Source: JBOGED01 sp050743625 (GTDB taxonomy: Bacteria; Actinomycetota; Nitriliruptoria; Euzebyales; Egibacteraceae). Taken from it: 6,670 bases of DNA. The stretch is from assembly GCA_050743625.1 (NCBI GenBank), contig JBOGED010000476.1, forward strand, positions 1 through 6,670. The letters run 5' to 3'. A program made the translations under genes and the position numbers. Positions 1 to 5,263 of this stretch are shown here, piece by piece. Below the pieces are notes generated by a model. It had not been told where the DNA came from and did no database searches. It saw only the letters and a program-made list of their open reading frames with translations. Every line of letters begins with the position of its first letter. Positions within the stretch are counted from its first letter, which is position 1.

Positions 1-72
1 ATGCGGCACAGTCTCGCTCGCTACCGCTACGATGACGATCCCCGCCCGGAGGAGGTTGTCTCTTCATGCTGA
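1..72 (+). CDS. Possible 3' end of an upstream gene (partial)
   Basis: Frame 1 is open from the window edge to a TGA at 70-72, which overlaps the proA start (ATG 66-68) by 7 nt. Such an overlap is usual for translationally coupled operon genes, and proB (glutamate 5-kinase) often precedes proA in actinobacteria. The visible tail is about 23 residues, acidic near its end (DDDPRPEEVV), and is too short for me to assign. I do not recognise a clear ProB C-terminus in it. Another frame also stays open here but runs on as a shadow of proA. The assignment rests on position only. Confidence 0.25.
   Translation: MRHSLARYRYDDDPRPEEVVSSC
48..55 (+). promoter_or_regulatory. Shine-Dalgarno site of proA
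   Basis: GGAGGAGG lies 10 nt before ATG 66. It is a strong match to the anti-SD of 16S rRNA and fixes the proA start at 66. Confidence 0.7.
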
Positions 73-1310
73 CCGTGACCCAGGTCTGCGCGGCCGCGAA
101 GGCGGCGGCGCCCGCGCTCGCTCGCGCGTCGACCGCCGTGAAGAATGCCGCGTTGGAGAGCATCGCCGTCCGGTTGGTGGACCAGCACGCCACGATCCTC
201 GCCGCGAACGCCAAAGATCTTTCCAACGCCCGAGAAGAGGGGCTGCCCGCGGCGATCCAGGATCGCCTGACGTTGACGGAAGACCGGCTGTGCGCGATGG
301 CTGCGGCGTTGGAGGTCATCGTCGGGCTTACCGACCCCATCGGTGACGTCGTGCGGGGATCACGCCTGCCCAACGGGTTGGAATTGCGCCAGGTCCGGGT
401 GCCACTCGGGGTGATCGCGATGATCTACGAGGGCCGGCCGAACGTCACGATCGACGCCGCGAGCCTCGCGCTGAAGAGCGGCAATGCCTGCGTGTTACGC
501 GGCTCGCGGTCCGCGATCCACTCGAACACCGCGCTCGCCGCGATCTTGCGGGAATCGTTGGAGTCCGTTGGCTTGCCGGCCGACGGGATCTGCCTGATCC
601 CCGACACGACGCGTGAGTCGGTCAAGGAGCTTTGCCGTGCGCGTGGCCTGGTCGACCTGCTGATCCCGCGAGGGGGCGCGGGGCTGATCCAGACCGTCGT
701 CACCTCAAGCGAGGTCCCGGTGGTCGAGACCGGGGTCGGCAACTGCCATGTGTACGTCGACGCGTTGGCGGATCTCCAGAAGGCCCGCCGGGTCACGGTG
801 AACGCGAAGGCACGGCGCCCCAGCGTCTGTTGCGCGGCCGAGACCCTGCTGGTGCACGCGGGGATCGCGGAGGATTTCCTCCCCGCCGTCGCGCGTGAGC
901 TCCGCGAGGCGGGGGTGGCGTTGCGTGGCGACGAGCACGCCCAACGACTCGCCGGAGCGGACCCCGCAACCGAGGAGGACTGGGACACCGAGTTTCTCGA
1001 CTACATCTTGGCGGTCCGGGTCGTCCAGGATCTCGACGAGGCGCTCGCGCACATCGCTCGGCACGGCACCATGCATACGGAGGCGATCGTCACGGAGGAC
1101 CGCGCCGCCGCCCGTCGCTTCGTCGCCGAGGTCGATGCGGCGGCCGTGATGGTCAACGCGTCGACACAGTTCACGGACGGAGGCGAGTTCGGCTTTGGCG
1201 CCGAGATCGGCATCTCGACGCAGAAGACACATGCCCGCGGTCCTATGGCGTTGCCAGAGCTCACCACGACGAAGTACGTCGTAGAGGGCGACGGGCACAC
1301 AAGGCCATGA
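66..1310 (+). CDS. proA: Gamma-glutamyl phosphate reductase (ProA)
   Basis: This is the second enzyme of proline synthesis: it reduces gamma-glutamyl phosphate to glutamate semialdehyde with NADPH in the cytosol. The 414 residues match the usual family length of about 415-420. Recognisable motifs are EGRPNVT (residues 122-128), GNACVLRGS in the nucleotide-binding half, the IPRGG segment, the catalytic-Cys segment NAKARRPSVCC (246-256, nucleophile C255), and the C-terminal FGFGAEIGIS (375-384). The ATG at 66 has a strong SD 10 nt upstream. The catalytic segment departs from the common NAKTQRPSVCNA: Thr-Gln is Ala-Arg, and the residue after the nucleophile is a second Cys instead of Asn. All other landmarks are intact, so I expect an active enzyme. 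The next gene, nadD, starts 105 nt further on. Confidence 0.97.
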   Translation: MLTVTQVCAAAKAAAPALARASTAVKNAALESIAVRLVDQHATILAANAKDLSNAREEGLPAAIQDRLTLTEDRLCAMAAALEVIVGLTDPIGDVVRGSRLPNGLELRQVRVPLGVIAMIYEGRPNVTIDAASLALKSGNACVLRGSRSAIHSNTALAAILRESLESVGLPADGICLIPDTTRESVKELCRARGLVDLLIPRGGAGLIQTVVTSSEVPVVETGVGNCHVYVDALADLQKARRVTVNAKARRPSVCCAAETLLVHAGIAEDFLPAVARELREAGVALRGDEHAQRLAGADPATEEDWDTEFLDYILAVRVVQDLDEALAHIARHGTMHTEAIVTEDRAAARRFVAEVDAAAVMVNASTQFTDGGEFGFGAEIGISTQKTHARGPMALPELTTTKYVVEGDGHTRP

Positions 1311-1348
1311 GCGCGCAGCGCGATCCATCCCTCATGAGCGCGCAGCGC
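1306..1348 (+). repeat. 16-bp direct repeat at the proA stop
   Basis: CATGAGCGCGCAGCGC occurs at 1306-1321 and again at 1333-1348, identical and offset by 27 nt. The first copy contains the proA stop TGA (1308-1310). The second, with the following TC, forms an inverted repeat GAGCGC-GCA-GCGCTC (1337-1351). Two copies of this length are not expected by chance in 6.7 kb, although the element is very GC-rich. It could be a short tandem duplication, a hairpin affecting read-through, or a dispersed genomic repeat. Confidence 0.6.
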
Positions 1349-1402
1349 TCGGGCTCGCGCGCCCAGCCGGGGACCTCGGCGGGGTTGCGGCGGGCCCGCC
1401 CG

Positions 1403-1408
1403 TACACT
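1403..1408 (+). promoter_or_regulatory. Possible -10 element for leaderless nadD
   Basis: TACACT fits the actinobacterial -10 pattern TANNNT and ends 7 nt before the nadD ATG at 1416, where transcription would be expected to start at or next to the A of the ATG. No Shine-Dalgarno sequence is visible in the GC-only stretch before the ATG. A TTGCGG at 1385-1390 is too close (12 nt) to be a normal -35 element. Confidence 0.35.
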
Positions 1409-1415
1409 CGCGCGC

Positions 1416-2060
1416 ATGGGGATGGCCCGGAGAATCGGCATCATGGGCGGCACGTTCGATCCGATCCATCTTGGCCACCTCGTCACGGCCGAGCAGGCCA
1501 GAGCCGAGCTGTCCCTCGACGAGATCATCTTTGTTCCCGCTGGACAGCCATGGCAGAAGGACCGGGACGTCACGCCAGCGGAGCACCGGTACCTCATGAC
1601 GGTGCTCGCGACCGCGGCGAACCCGTCGTTCACCGTCAGTCGCGTGGAGCTGCGACGCGCCGGCCCGACCTACACGGTCGACACGCTCCACGCGATCCGT
1701 GACGCCGTCCCAGGCGCGCGCCTCTACTTCGTGACCGGCGCGGACGCGATCCTGAACATCCTCACGTGGAGAGCGGCGGCGGAGTGCCTCAAGCTCGCCG
1801 ACTTCGTCGCCGCCACACGGCCTGGCTACGATCTGAAAACGCTGGAGCGGCACGGGCTCCGTGACCATGTCACTGTGCTCGACGTGCCTGCGTTGGCGAT
1901 CTCGTCCAGCGACGTCCGAGCGCGCTTCGCCTCGGCGCGCCCAGTGCGATACCTCATCCCGCACGAGGTCGAGGAGTACGCGCGTAAGCATGGCCTGTAT
2001 CGCGCGACAGGGCAGGAGCTGGCGATCGGGGTCTGCTCCCCTCTGGAGGGCGGCGGGTGA
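1416..2060 (+). CDS. nadD: Nicotinate-nucleotide adenylyltransferase (NadD)
   Basis: NadD joins nicotinate mononucleotide and ATP to give deamido-NAD and pyrophosphate, a late step shared by de novo and salvage NAD synthesis. The 214 residues fit the family. The N-terminal nucleotidyltransferase signature GGTFDPIHLGH (residues 11-21) carries the (H/T)xGH-type His pair H18 and H21, and the C-terminal ISSSDVR (162-168) is the ISSTxIR-type motif. The middle segment GPTYTVDTL and FVTGADA are also typical. ATG 1416 is chosen because a -10-like TACACT sits 7 nt upstream; ATG 1422 would remove only two residues. No SD is visible for either. The stop overlaps the ATG of the next gene (TGATG), suggesting coupling. 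In actinobacteria nadD commonly precedes an LCP gene and rsfS, as here. Confidence 0.96.
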   Translation: MGMARRIGIMGGTFDPIHLGHLVTAEQARAELSLDEIIFVPAGQPWQKDRDVTPAEHRYLMTVLATAANPSFTVSRVELRRAGPTYTVDTLHAIRDAVPGARLYFVTGADAILNILTWRAAAECLKLADFVAATRPGYDLKTLERHGLRDHVTVLDVPALAISSSDVRARFASARPVRYLIPHEVEEYARKHGLYRATGQELAIGVCSPLEGGG

Positions 2061-3241
2061 TGAGTGACGCGTTGGGTGGCGACGCTCTCGGCGGCAATGC
2101 CCTTCGCGGCGCCGGCGCGAGGGTTCCTACCCTGCCGGAGATCGGTACGGACCACCGGCCGCGGACCGCGGGGCGGCGTGCGCGGCGGATGGCGGCGAGA
2201 CGGCGTAGTCGTCGGCGTCGTCAGCTCGGCACCGTGGTTGCGGCAAGCCTGCTCGTGGTGACGCTCTGGGCGCAGGACCGTGGCGCGCCGTCGGTGAGCG
2301 ATCCCGGCCAGACGTTGCTCCTGGTCAGCCGCCCGCCTGGCTCGGGCGTCCCCGCCTCCAGCGTCACGTTGCTGGCCGTTGGCGCCACGGACGGGGAAGC
2401 GACCGTGCTGTTCCTGCCCGTCGGGACCCTGATGGAGCTTCCCGGCCTCGGGCTGGACCGGCTGGCGATGGCCTATCAGTACGGAGGGGCGTCGCTCGTC
2501 GAAGCCACGGTCGAGAACGCCTTCGGGATCGACGTCGACTACACGTCCGTGTTAGAGGATCCCGGTCTTCCCGGCCTACTCGGGCGCACGGGGAAGCTGC
2601 AGCTCGAGCTTCCCGAGCCGCTTGCCACGCCGGGTGAATCAGAGCTCGCCGTCCTTGCGCGCGCTGAGCTTGCCTTTCGCGCCGTGCTCGAGGCCTTGGA
2701 GGAGAAGGGGATCCGCGATGGGGTGATCGCGGACGGGGCGCCATATCTGGGCATCGACCCGGAATGGGTCGCGAGCCTGTTCTCGCGCCTCGCTGAGGCA
2801 TCGGCAGACAAGCGGGTGAGCTTTACGCTGCTGCCGGTCCAGAAGCAGGGGGACGAGGGGGCGTACCAGCTCGAGCGAGATGGTCTCACCACGCTCGTTC
2901 AGCGTTCGTTGGGGGGTCCCACGATGGGGAGTGACCCTACACACGCGCCTGAAGGGATCGTGCGCGTCCAGGTGCTGGACGCCGTCGGACGGCCCGAGGT
3001 GGATGCGCAAGTACGGCGAGCGTTGGGGAACGGCACCTTTCAGGTGATGCTCGCCGGTAACGCTCGCTCGTTCGACCTCGACCGAACCCAAATCGTCGTG
3101 TTTGGTGAGGAGGCCGCGTCGATGGCCGCCGCGGAACAGGTGCGTGAGCGACTCGGGGTCGGTACGATCCAAGTGAGTCGGCAACCGCAACGCGTGGTCG
3201 ATCTCACGATCATGGTAGGCGCCGACTTCCGACCGAGATAG
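2060..3241 (+). CDS. Membrane-anchored LCP-like protein with LytR_C domain
   Basis: I read a 393-residue protein from ATG 2060; GTG 2057 directly before it is an in-frame alternative, and GGAGGG at 2045-2050 gives a 9-nt spacing to the ATG. A disordered N-terminus ends in a very basic run (about residues 39-54), followed by one membrane helix (about 56-70), so the rest should lie outside the membrane. Residues about 84-185 align with the LytR-CpsA-Psr fold: TLLLVS, then a strand pair ending LPVGTLMELPG, then AYQYGGASLVEATVENAFGI. The residues that bind the polyprenyl pyrophosphate in true LCP ligases are absent: IPRD(T/L) reads LPVGT (120-123), and the Asp of D(T/S)IML is V102. Residues about 300-393 are a clear LytR_C domain (VQVLDAVGR, GNARSFD, VDLTIMVGADF). 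True LCP proteins attach polymers to peptidoglycan; this one is probably a non-catalytic relative, binding or structural. Confidence 0.88.
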   Translation: MSDALGGDALGGNALRGAGARVPTLPEIGTDHRPRTAGRRARRMAARRRSRRRRQLGTVVAASLLVVTLWAQDRGAPSVSDPGQTLLLVSRPPGSGVPASSVTLLAVGATDGEATVLFLPVGTLMELPGLGLDRLAMAYQYGGASLVEATVENAFGIDVDYTSVLEDPGLPGLLGRTGKLQLELPEPLATPGESELAVLARAELAFRAVLEALEEKGIRDGVIADGAPYLGIDPEWVASLFSRLAEASADKRVSFTLLPVQKQGDEGAYQLERDGLTTLVQRSLGGPTMGSDPTHAPEGIVRVQVLDAVGRPEVDAQVRRALGNGTFQVMLAGNARSFDLDRTQIVVFGEEAASMAAAEQVRERLGVGTIQVSRQPQRVVDLTIMVGADFRPR

Positions 3242-3257
3242 GGGGATGTCGTTGGAG

Positions 3258-3263
3258 AAGGAG
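3258..3263 (+). promoter_or_regulatory. Shine-Dalgarno site placing the rsfS start at CTG 3269
   Basis: AAGGAG lies 5 nt before CTG 3269. In this frame, between the preceding stop at 3239-3241 and TTG 3377, there is no ATG, GTG or TTG codon, so this site selects the CTG. Confidence 0.6.
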
Positions 3264-3268
3264 CCAGC

Positions 3269-3649
3269 CTGAACGCCGTCGATACGTCCGTCTCACGTGC
3301 TCTGGCTCTCGCGGCGGCCTCAGCCGCAGCGGACAAAAAGGCGACTGACATCCGGATTCTCGACCTTGGCGAGCTCTTGGGCATCACGGACTTCTTCGTG
3401 CTCGCATCCGCGTCGAACGAACGCCAGCTCGGCACGGTTGTCGAAGAGGTCGAGCGGCGACTGAAGCAGGGCGAACGCCGTGCCCCTCGACACCGTGAGG
3501 GCACCAAGGACACCGGCTGGATGGTGCTCGACTACGGCGAGATCGTCGTGCACACCTTCACGGAAGCGCAGCGTGCCTTCTACGACCTCGAACGCCTGTG
3601 GTCAGACGCACCCCAACTGCCGACGCTGGACCCCGCACCGAGCACCTGA
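3269..3649 (+). CDS. rsfS: Ribosome silencing factor RsfS, probable CTG start
   Basis: RsfS (Iojap/YbeB family) binds ribosomal protein uL14 on the 50S subunit and blocks joining of the subunits when nutrients are scarce. From CTG 3269 the protein has 126 residues, a normal family length. It shows the N-terminal helix ending AAADKK (about 19-24), the DIRILDL strand (27-33), ITDFFVLASASNERQ (39-53), GWMVLDYGEIVVHTF (about 83-97) and FYDLERLWSDAP near the end. A start at TTG 3377 would delete the conserved DKK and first beta strand, so it is unlikely. CTG 3302 is the only other upstream candidate and has no visible SD. The gene follows the LCP-like gene by 27 nt and precedes the phosphatase by 6 nt. 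The product is certain; the start is inferred. Confidence 0.93.
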   Translation: MNAVDTSVSRALALAAASAAADKKATDIRILDLGELLGITDFFVLASASNERQLGTVVEEVERRLKQGERRAPRHREGTKDTGWMVLDYGEIVVHTFTEAQRAFYDLERLWSDAPQLPTLDPAPST

Positions 3650-3655
3650 GCGCGC

Positions 3656-4306
3656 GTGCTTCTCGTCCTGGTCCGCCACGGCGAGAGCATCTGGAATACG
3701 CAAGGCCGCTTACAGGGCCACGGTGGCACGGGGCTGTCCCGCCGTGGTCATGCGCAGGCACGGGCTACGGCCGAGGTTCTCGCGTGCAGGTATCCCGACG
3801 CTGCCCTGCTCGTGCGGAGTGACCTTCAACGGGTGGCCGAGACCGCCGCGCCGACCGAGGCTCGGCTAGGCGTTGCGGTGAGGGTCGACGAACGGCTCCG
3901 CGAGATCGATGTCGGCACGTGGTCCGGCCTCGTGTACGCCGAGATCGAGATGCGGGACCCCTTGGGTTTCGAGGCGTGGACATCTCGCGGGGATCGCGAC
4001 GTCCGGCGCGGTGGCGGCGAGACCTTTGCCGAGCTGCGTGAGCGCGTCTGGCCCGCTGTTCTCGAGCTGTCGGGAGAGCGCGGCACGGTCCTCGTCTTCA
4101 CGCACGGCGGGCCGATCCGGGTGGCGGTGGCCTCCGCGCTCGGTCTGCCGACGCAAGGCGAAACCAGGCTCGCGGGAGTCGGAAACTGCTCGCTCACGCT
4201 GTTGGAGTGGCGGGGCGGGAGGCATCGGCTCCGGGCCTACAACCGAGTCGATCATCTGCATGACCGAGGGTCGAGCTGGGGTATATGTCAGCATCGTCAA
4301 TATTAG
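3656..4306 (+). CDS. Histidine phosphatase (phosphoglycerate mutase-like)
   Basis: This 216-residue protein belongs to the histidine phosphatase superfamily, in which a phospho-His intermediate forms on the substrate-attacking His. The core residues are all visible: RHGES with R7 and H8, SDLQR with R59, the acid in REIDVGTWSG (E83), and the second His in THGGPIR (H150). The end, AYNRVDHL, is typical of family C-termini and is followed by about 13 extra residues. Substrate cannot be read from sequence: cofactor-dependent mutases, broad phosphatases and alpha-ribazole phosphatases share these motifs, and the position after rsfS is the usual one for the actinobacterial 'phosphoglycerate mutase' annotated there. 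It starts at GTG 3656, 6 nt after the rsfS stop; no good SD is visible, so coupling is likely. The last few codons lie in AT-richer DNA, where conserved gene order ends. Confidence 0.93.
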   Translation: MLLVLVRHGESIWNTQGRLQGHGGTGLSRRGHAQARATAEVLACRYPDAALLVRSDLQRVAETAAPTEARLGVAVRVDERLREIDVGTWSGLVYAEIEMRDPLGFEAWTSRGDRDVRRGGGETFAELRERVWPAVLELSGERGTVLVFTHGGPIRVAVASALGLPTQGETRLAGVGNCSLTLLEWRGGRHRLRAYNRVDHLHDRGSSWGICQHRQY

Positions 4307-4347
4307 ATAAGTATGCGGCATACCGGACGGATTGGAAATATTTATAG

Positions 4348-4376
4348 TTGAAATGTACTAGCCAATGGGGTTAGGT
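4348..4376 (+). promoter_or_regulatory. Putative promoter, leader copy 1
   Basis: TTGAAA (4348-4353), a 17-nt spacer containing TGTACTAGCC, and TTAGGT (4371-4376). The -35 is a good match to consensus and the -10 is weak. The same arrangement with the same spacer length occurs in copy 2, which is the main support. Confidence 0.45.
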
Positions 4377-4535
4377 TCAGCACGTGAGCGCAGGTTGGCC
4401 GCCGATCGCTTACCTGCTCGCTTGGCGCACGCGAGGGAAGGGCAACGAGAGTTGCCGTGCCTGGATGACCTGCTGGGTCGATAGCCCCCGAACAATAGTT
4501 GATTCGTCAACGCCGAGGAGAGTTCACGTGGGTCC
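4348..4535 (+). repeat. Direct repeat copy 1: promoter, leader and start site
   Basis: This copy matches 4715-4915 in ordered blocks: 4348-4380 with 4715-4747 (29 of 33 identical), 4401-4426 with 4769-4794 (23 of 26), 4457-4475 with 4838-4856 (18 of 19), and 4492-4535 with 4872-4915 (39 of 44). Between blocks the two differ in length. Three possible stem-loops can be drawn here: 4390-4417, with loop CGCCGATC; 4441-4456, GGCAAC-GAGA-GTTGCC with a GNRA loop; and 4498-4511, GTTGA-TTCG-TCAAC with a UUCG loop. A GAGGAG (4515-4520) and GTG (4528) follow. A frame starting GTG 4384 is open through this copy but is closed by TAA in copy 2, so the conserved part is not coding. Confidence 0.8.
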
Positions 4536-4644
4536 GGTGGAGCGGCGCTCGCCATTGCGCCAGGCCCTACGACGCTGTTGGCCTGGGCGCCAGCTCCAGC
4601 CGACAACCGAGTCATACTTAACACACCGCCGATTGCTCTCATGA
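4528..4644 (+). pseudogene. Short ORF after leader copy 1, possibly decayed
   Basis: GTG 4528 stands 7 nt after GAGGAG (4515-4520), in exactly the position of the mini-protein start in copy 2. It opens only a 38-residue, Arg-rich frame ending at TGA 4642-4644 with no secretion signal. The frame one base earlier (codons from 4533 to TGA 4647-4649) reads PGPTTLLAWAPAPAD, which resembles the signal-peptide end TATLMGSTSPALAA of the copy 2 product. A single-base change soon after the GTG would join start and signal, so this may be a frameshifted paralog. The similarity is short, and the hypothetical joined protein lacks a basic N-region, so confidence is low. Confidence 0.25.
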
Positions 4645-4714
4645 CGTGAGTAGGTGATTTTCATCCGACTACGTCGAAACTAGGTAATAGTGAAGGCCGA
4701 AGAAGATTTTCTGG

Positions 4715-4743
4715 TTGAGATGTACTAGCCGATTGGGTTAAGT
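4715..4743 (+). promoter_or_regulatory. Putative promoter of the secreted mini-protein
   Basis: TTGAGA (4715-4720), a 17-nt spacer and TTAAGT (4738-4743). It is the counterpart of the copy 1 promoter with identical spacing. A start near 4750 would leave a leader of about 155 nt before GTG 4908, unusually long for a 75-codon gene. Confidence 0.48.
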
Positions 4744-4915
4744 TCAGGCCGTGAGCCAAGAGTAAGTCGCCGATTGCTTACCTGCTCACTCGGCTTGGAG
4801 GCGACGCCAGGAGGAGGGGGATGTCCGGGTCTCGCCAGTGCCTGGCTGACCTGCTGCGCGTGTAGCTCCTGACAATTGTTGATTCATCAACGCCGAGGAG
4901 AATTAACGTGAGTCC
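4715..4915 (+). repeat. Direct repeat copy 2: promoter, leader and start site
   Basis: This is the second copy of the module, offset 367 nt from copy 1 at its start and 380 nt at its end. It carries about 13 extra nt in the middle (around 4795-4837). A stem GTAAG/CTTAC (4762-4766 with 4777-4781, extendable by two pairs past a bulge) again presents the CGCCGATT sequence in a loop. GTTGAT-TC-ATCAAC (4878-4891) is a perfect dyad ending 3 nt before GAGGAG (4895-4900). The SD-to-GTG spacing is 7 nt, as in copy 1. I match it to no riboswitch class that I know. Confidence 0.8.
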
Positions 4916-5135
4916 TGCTAGTGGTTCCCGTACACGAATCTTTATCCTCTCGTTGGCAGTCACGGCGACGCTGATGGGATCCACCTCTCCCGCGCTCGCA
5001 GCGGGGAAGAAGGCTCCCCCTCCCCCTGCCTGCCCGGTCGTCGCGGCCCTAGTCGCCAGCCCGCTCGGCCCCGTCGTCCTTGCGGTGGTCGGCCTTCCTG
5101 TCGTCGGTCCCATCGTTGGGGCTATCTGTATCTGA
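4908..5135 (+). CDS. Secreted Gly/Pro/Val-rich mini-protein with two cysteines
   Basis: A 75-residue product from GTG 4908, with GAGGAG 7 nt upstream. Residues 1-10 hold two arginines (R8, R10); 11-31 form a signal-peptide core (IFILSLAVTATLMGS) ending PALA, with likely cleavage after A31. The mature part would be about 44 residues: GKK, a run of four prolines (37-40), C42, then a very hydrophobic segment built of Val, Gly, Pro, Ala and Leu with two similar stretches (LGPVVLAVVG and LPVVGPIVGAI), then C74 one residue before the end. The two cysteines could form one disulfide after export. Function is unknown. Small size, a cleavable signal, high hydrophobicity and a Cys pair suggest a bacteriocin-like, surface-coating or membrane-active peptide, but no immunity or transport gene is visible beside it, and I recognise no family. 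Confidence 0.68.
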   Translation: MSPASGSRTRIFILSLAVTATLMGSTSPALAAGKKAPPPPACPVVAALVASPLGPVVLAVVGLPVVGPIVGAICI

Positions 5136-5194
5136 CGCGTCGACATCGCTGAAGAGCGCTGGACCTCGCCTGTAGCCATTCGCGCGTACCGGCG

Positions 5195-5228
5195 GCACAA
5201 GGCGCGTCCCCCCCGGCGCGCCTTGTGC
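5195..5228 (+). terminator. Stem-loop between convergent genes, likely bidirectional terminator
   Basis: GCACAAGGCGCG (5195-5206) and CGCGCCTTGTGC (5217-5228) are a perfect 12-bp inverted repeat with a 10-nt loop rich in C. It lies 59 nt after the mini-protein stop and 35 nt beyond the stop of the minus-strand gene ending at 5264, where a shared terminator is expected. No T-run follows on either strand, as is common for high-GC actinobacterial terminators. Confidence 0.65.
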
Positions 5229-5263
5229 ACTCAGCTCATTGACGGCCTCGACGAATCGTGGTG

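Noticed and set aside
4311..4323. GTATG-CGG-CATAC as the operon terminator
   Set aside because: The stem is short and weak with no T-run, so I could not support it as a terminator.
4358..4642. 94-residue minus-strand frame antisense to leader copy 1
   Set aside because: No SD or domain, low-complexity composition, and it covers the conserved leader, whose orientation is set by the SD-GTG on the plus strand.
4384..4644. 86-residue frame through leader copy 1
   Set aside because: The matching frame in copy 2 stops after four codons (TAA), and block spacing changes by amounts not divisible by three, so the conserved sequence is not coding.
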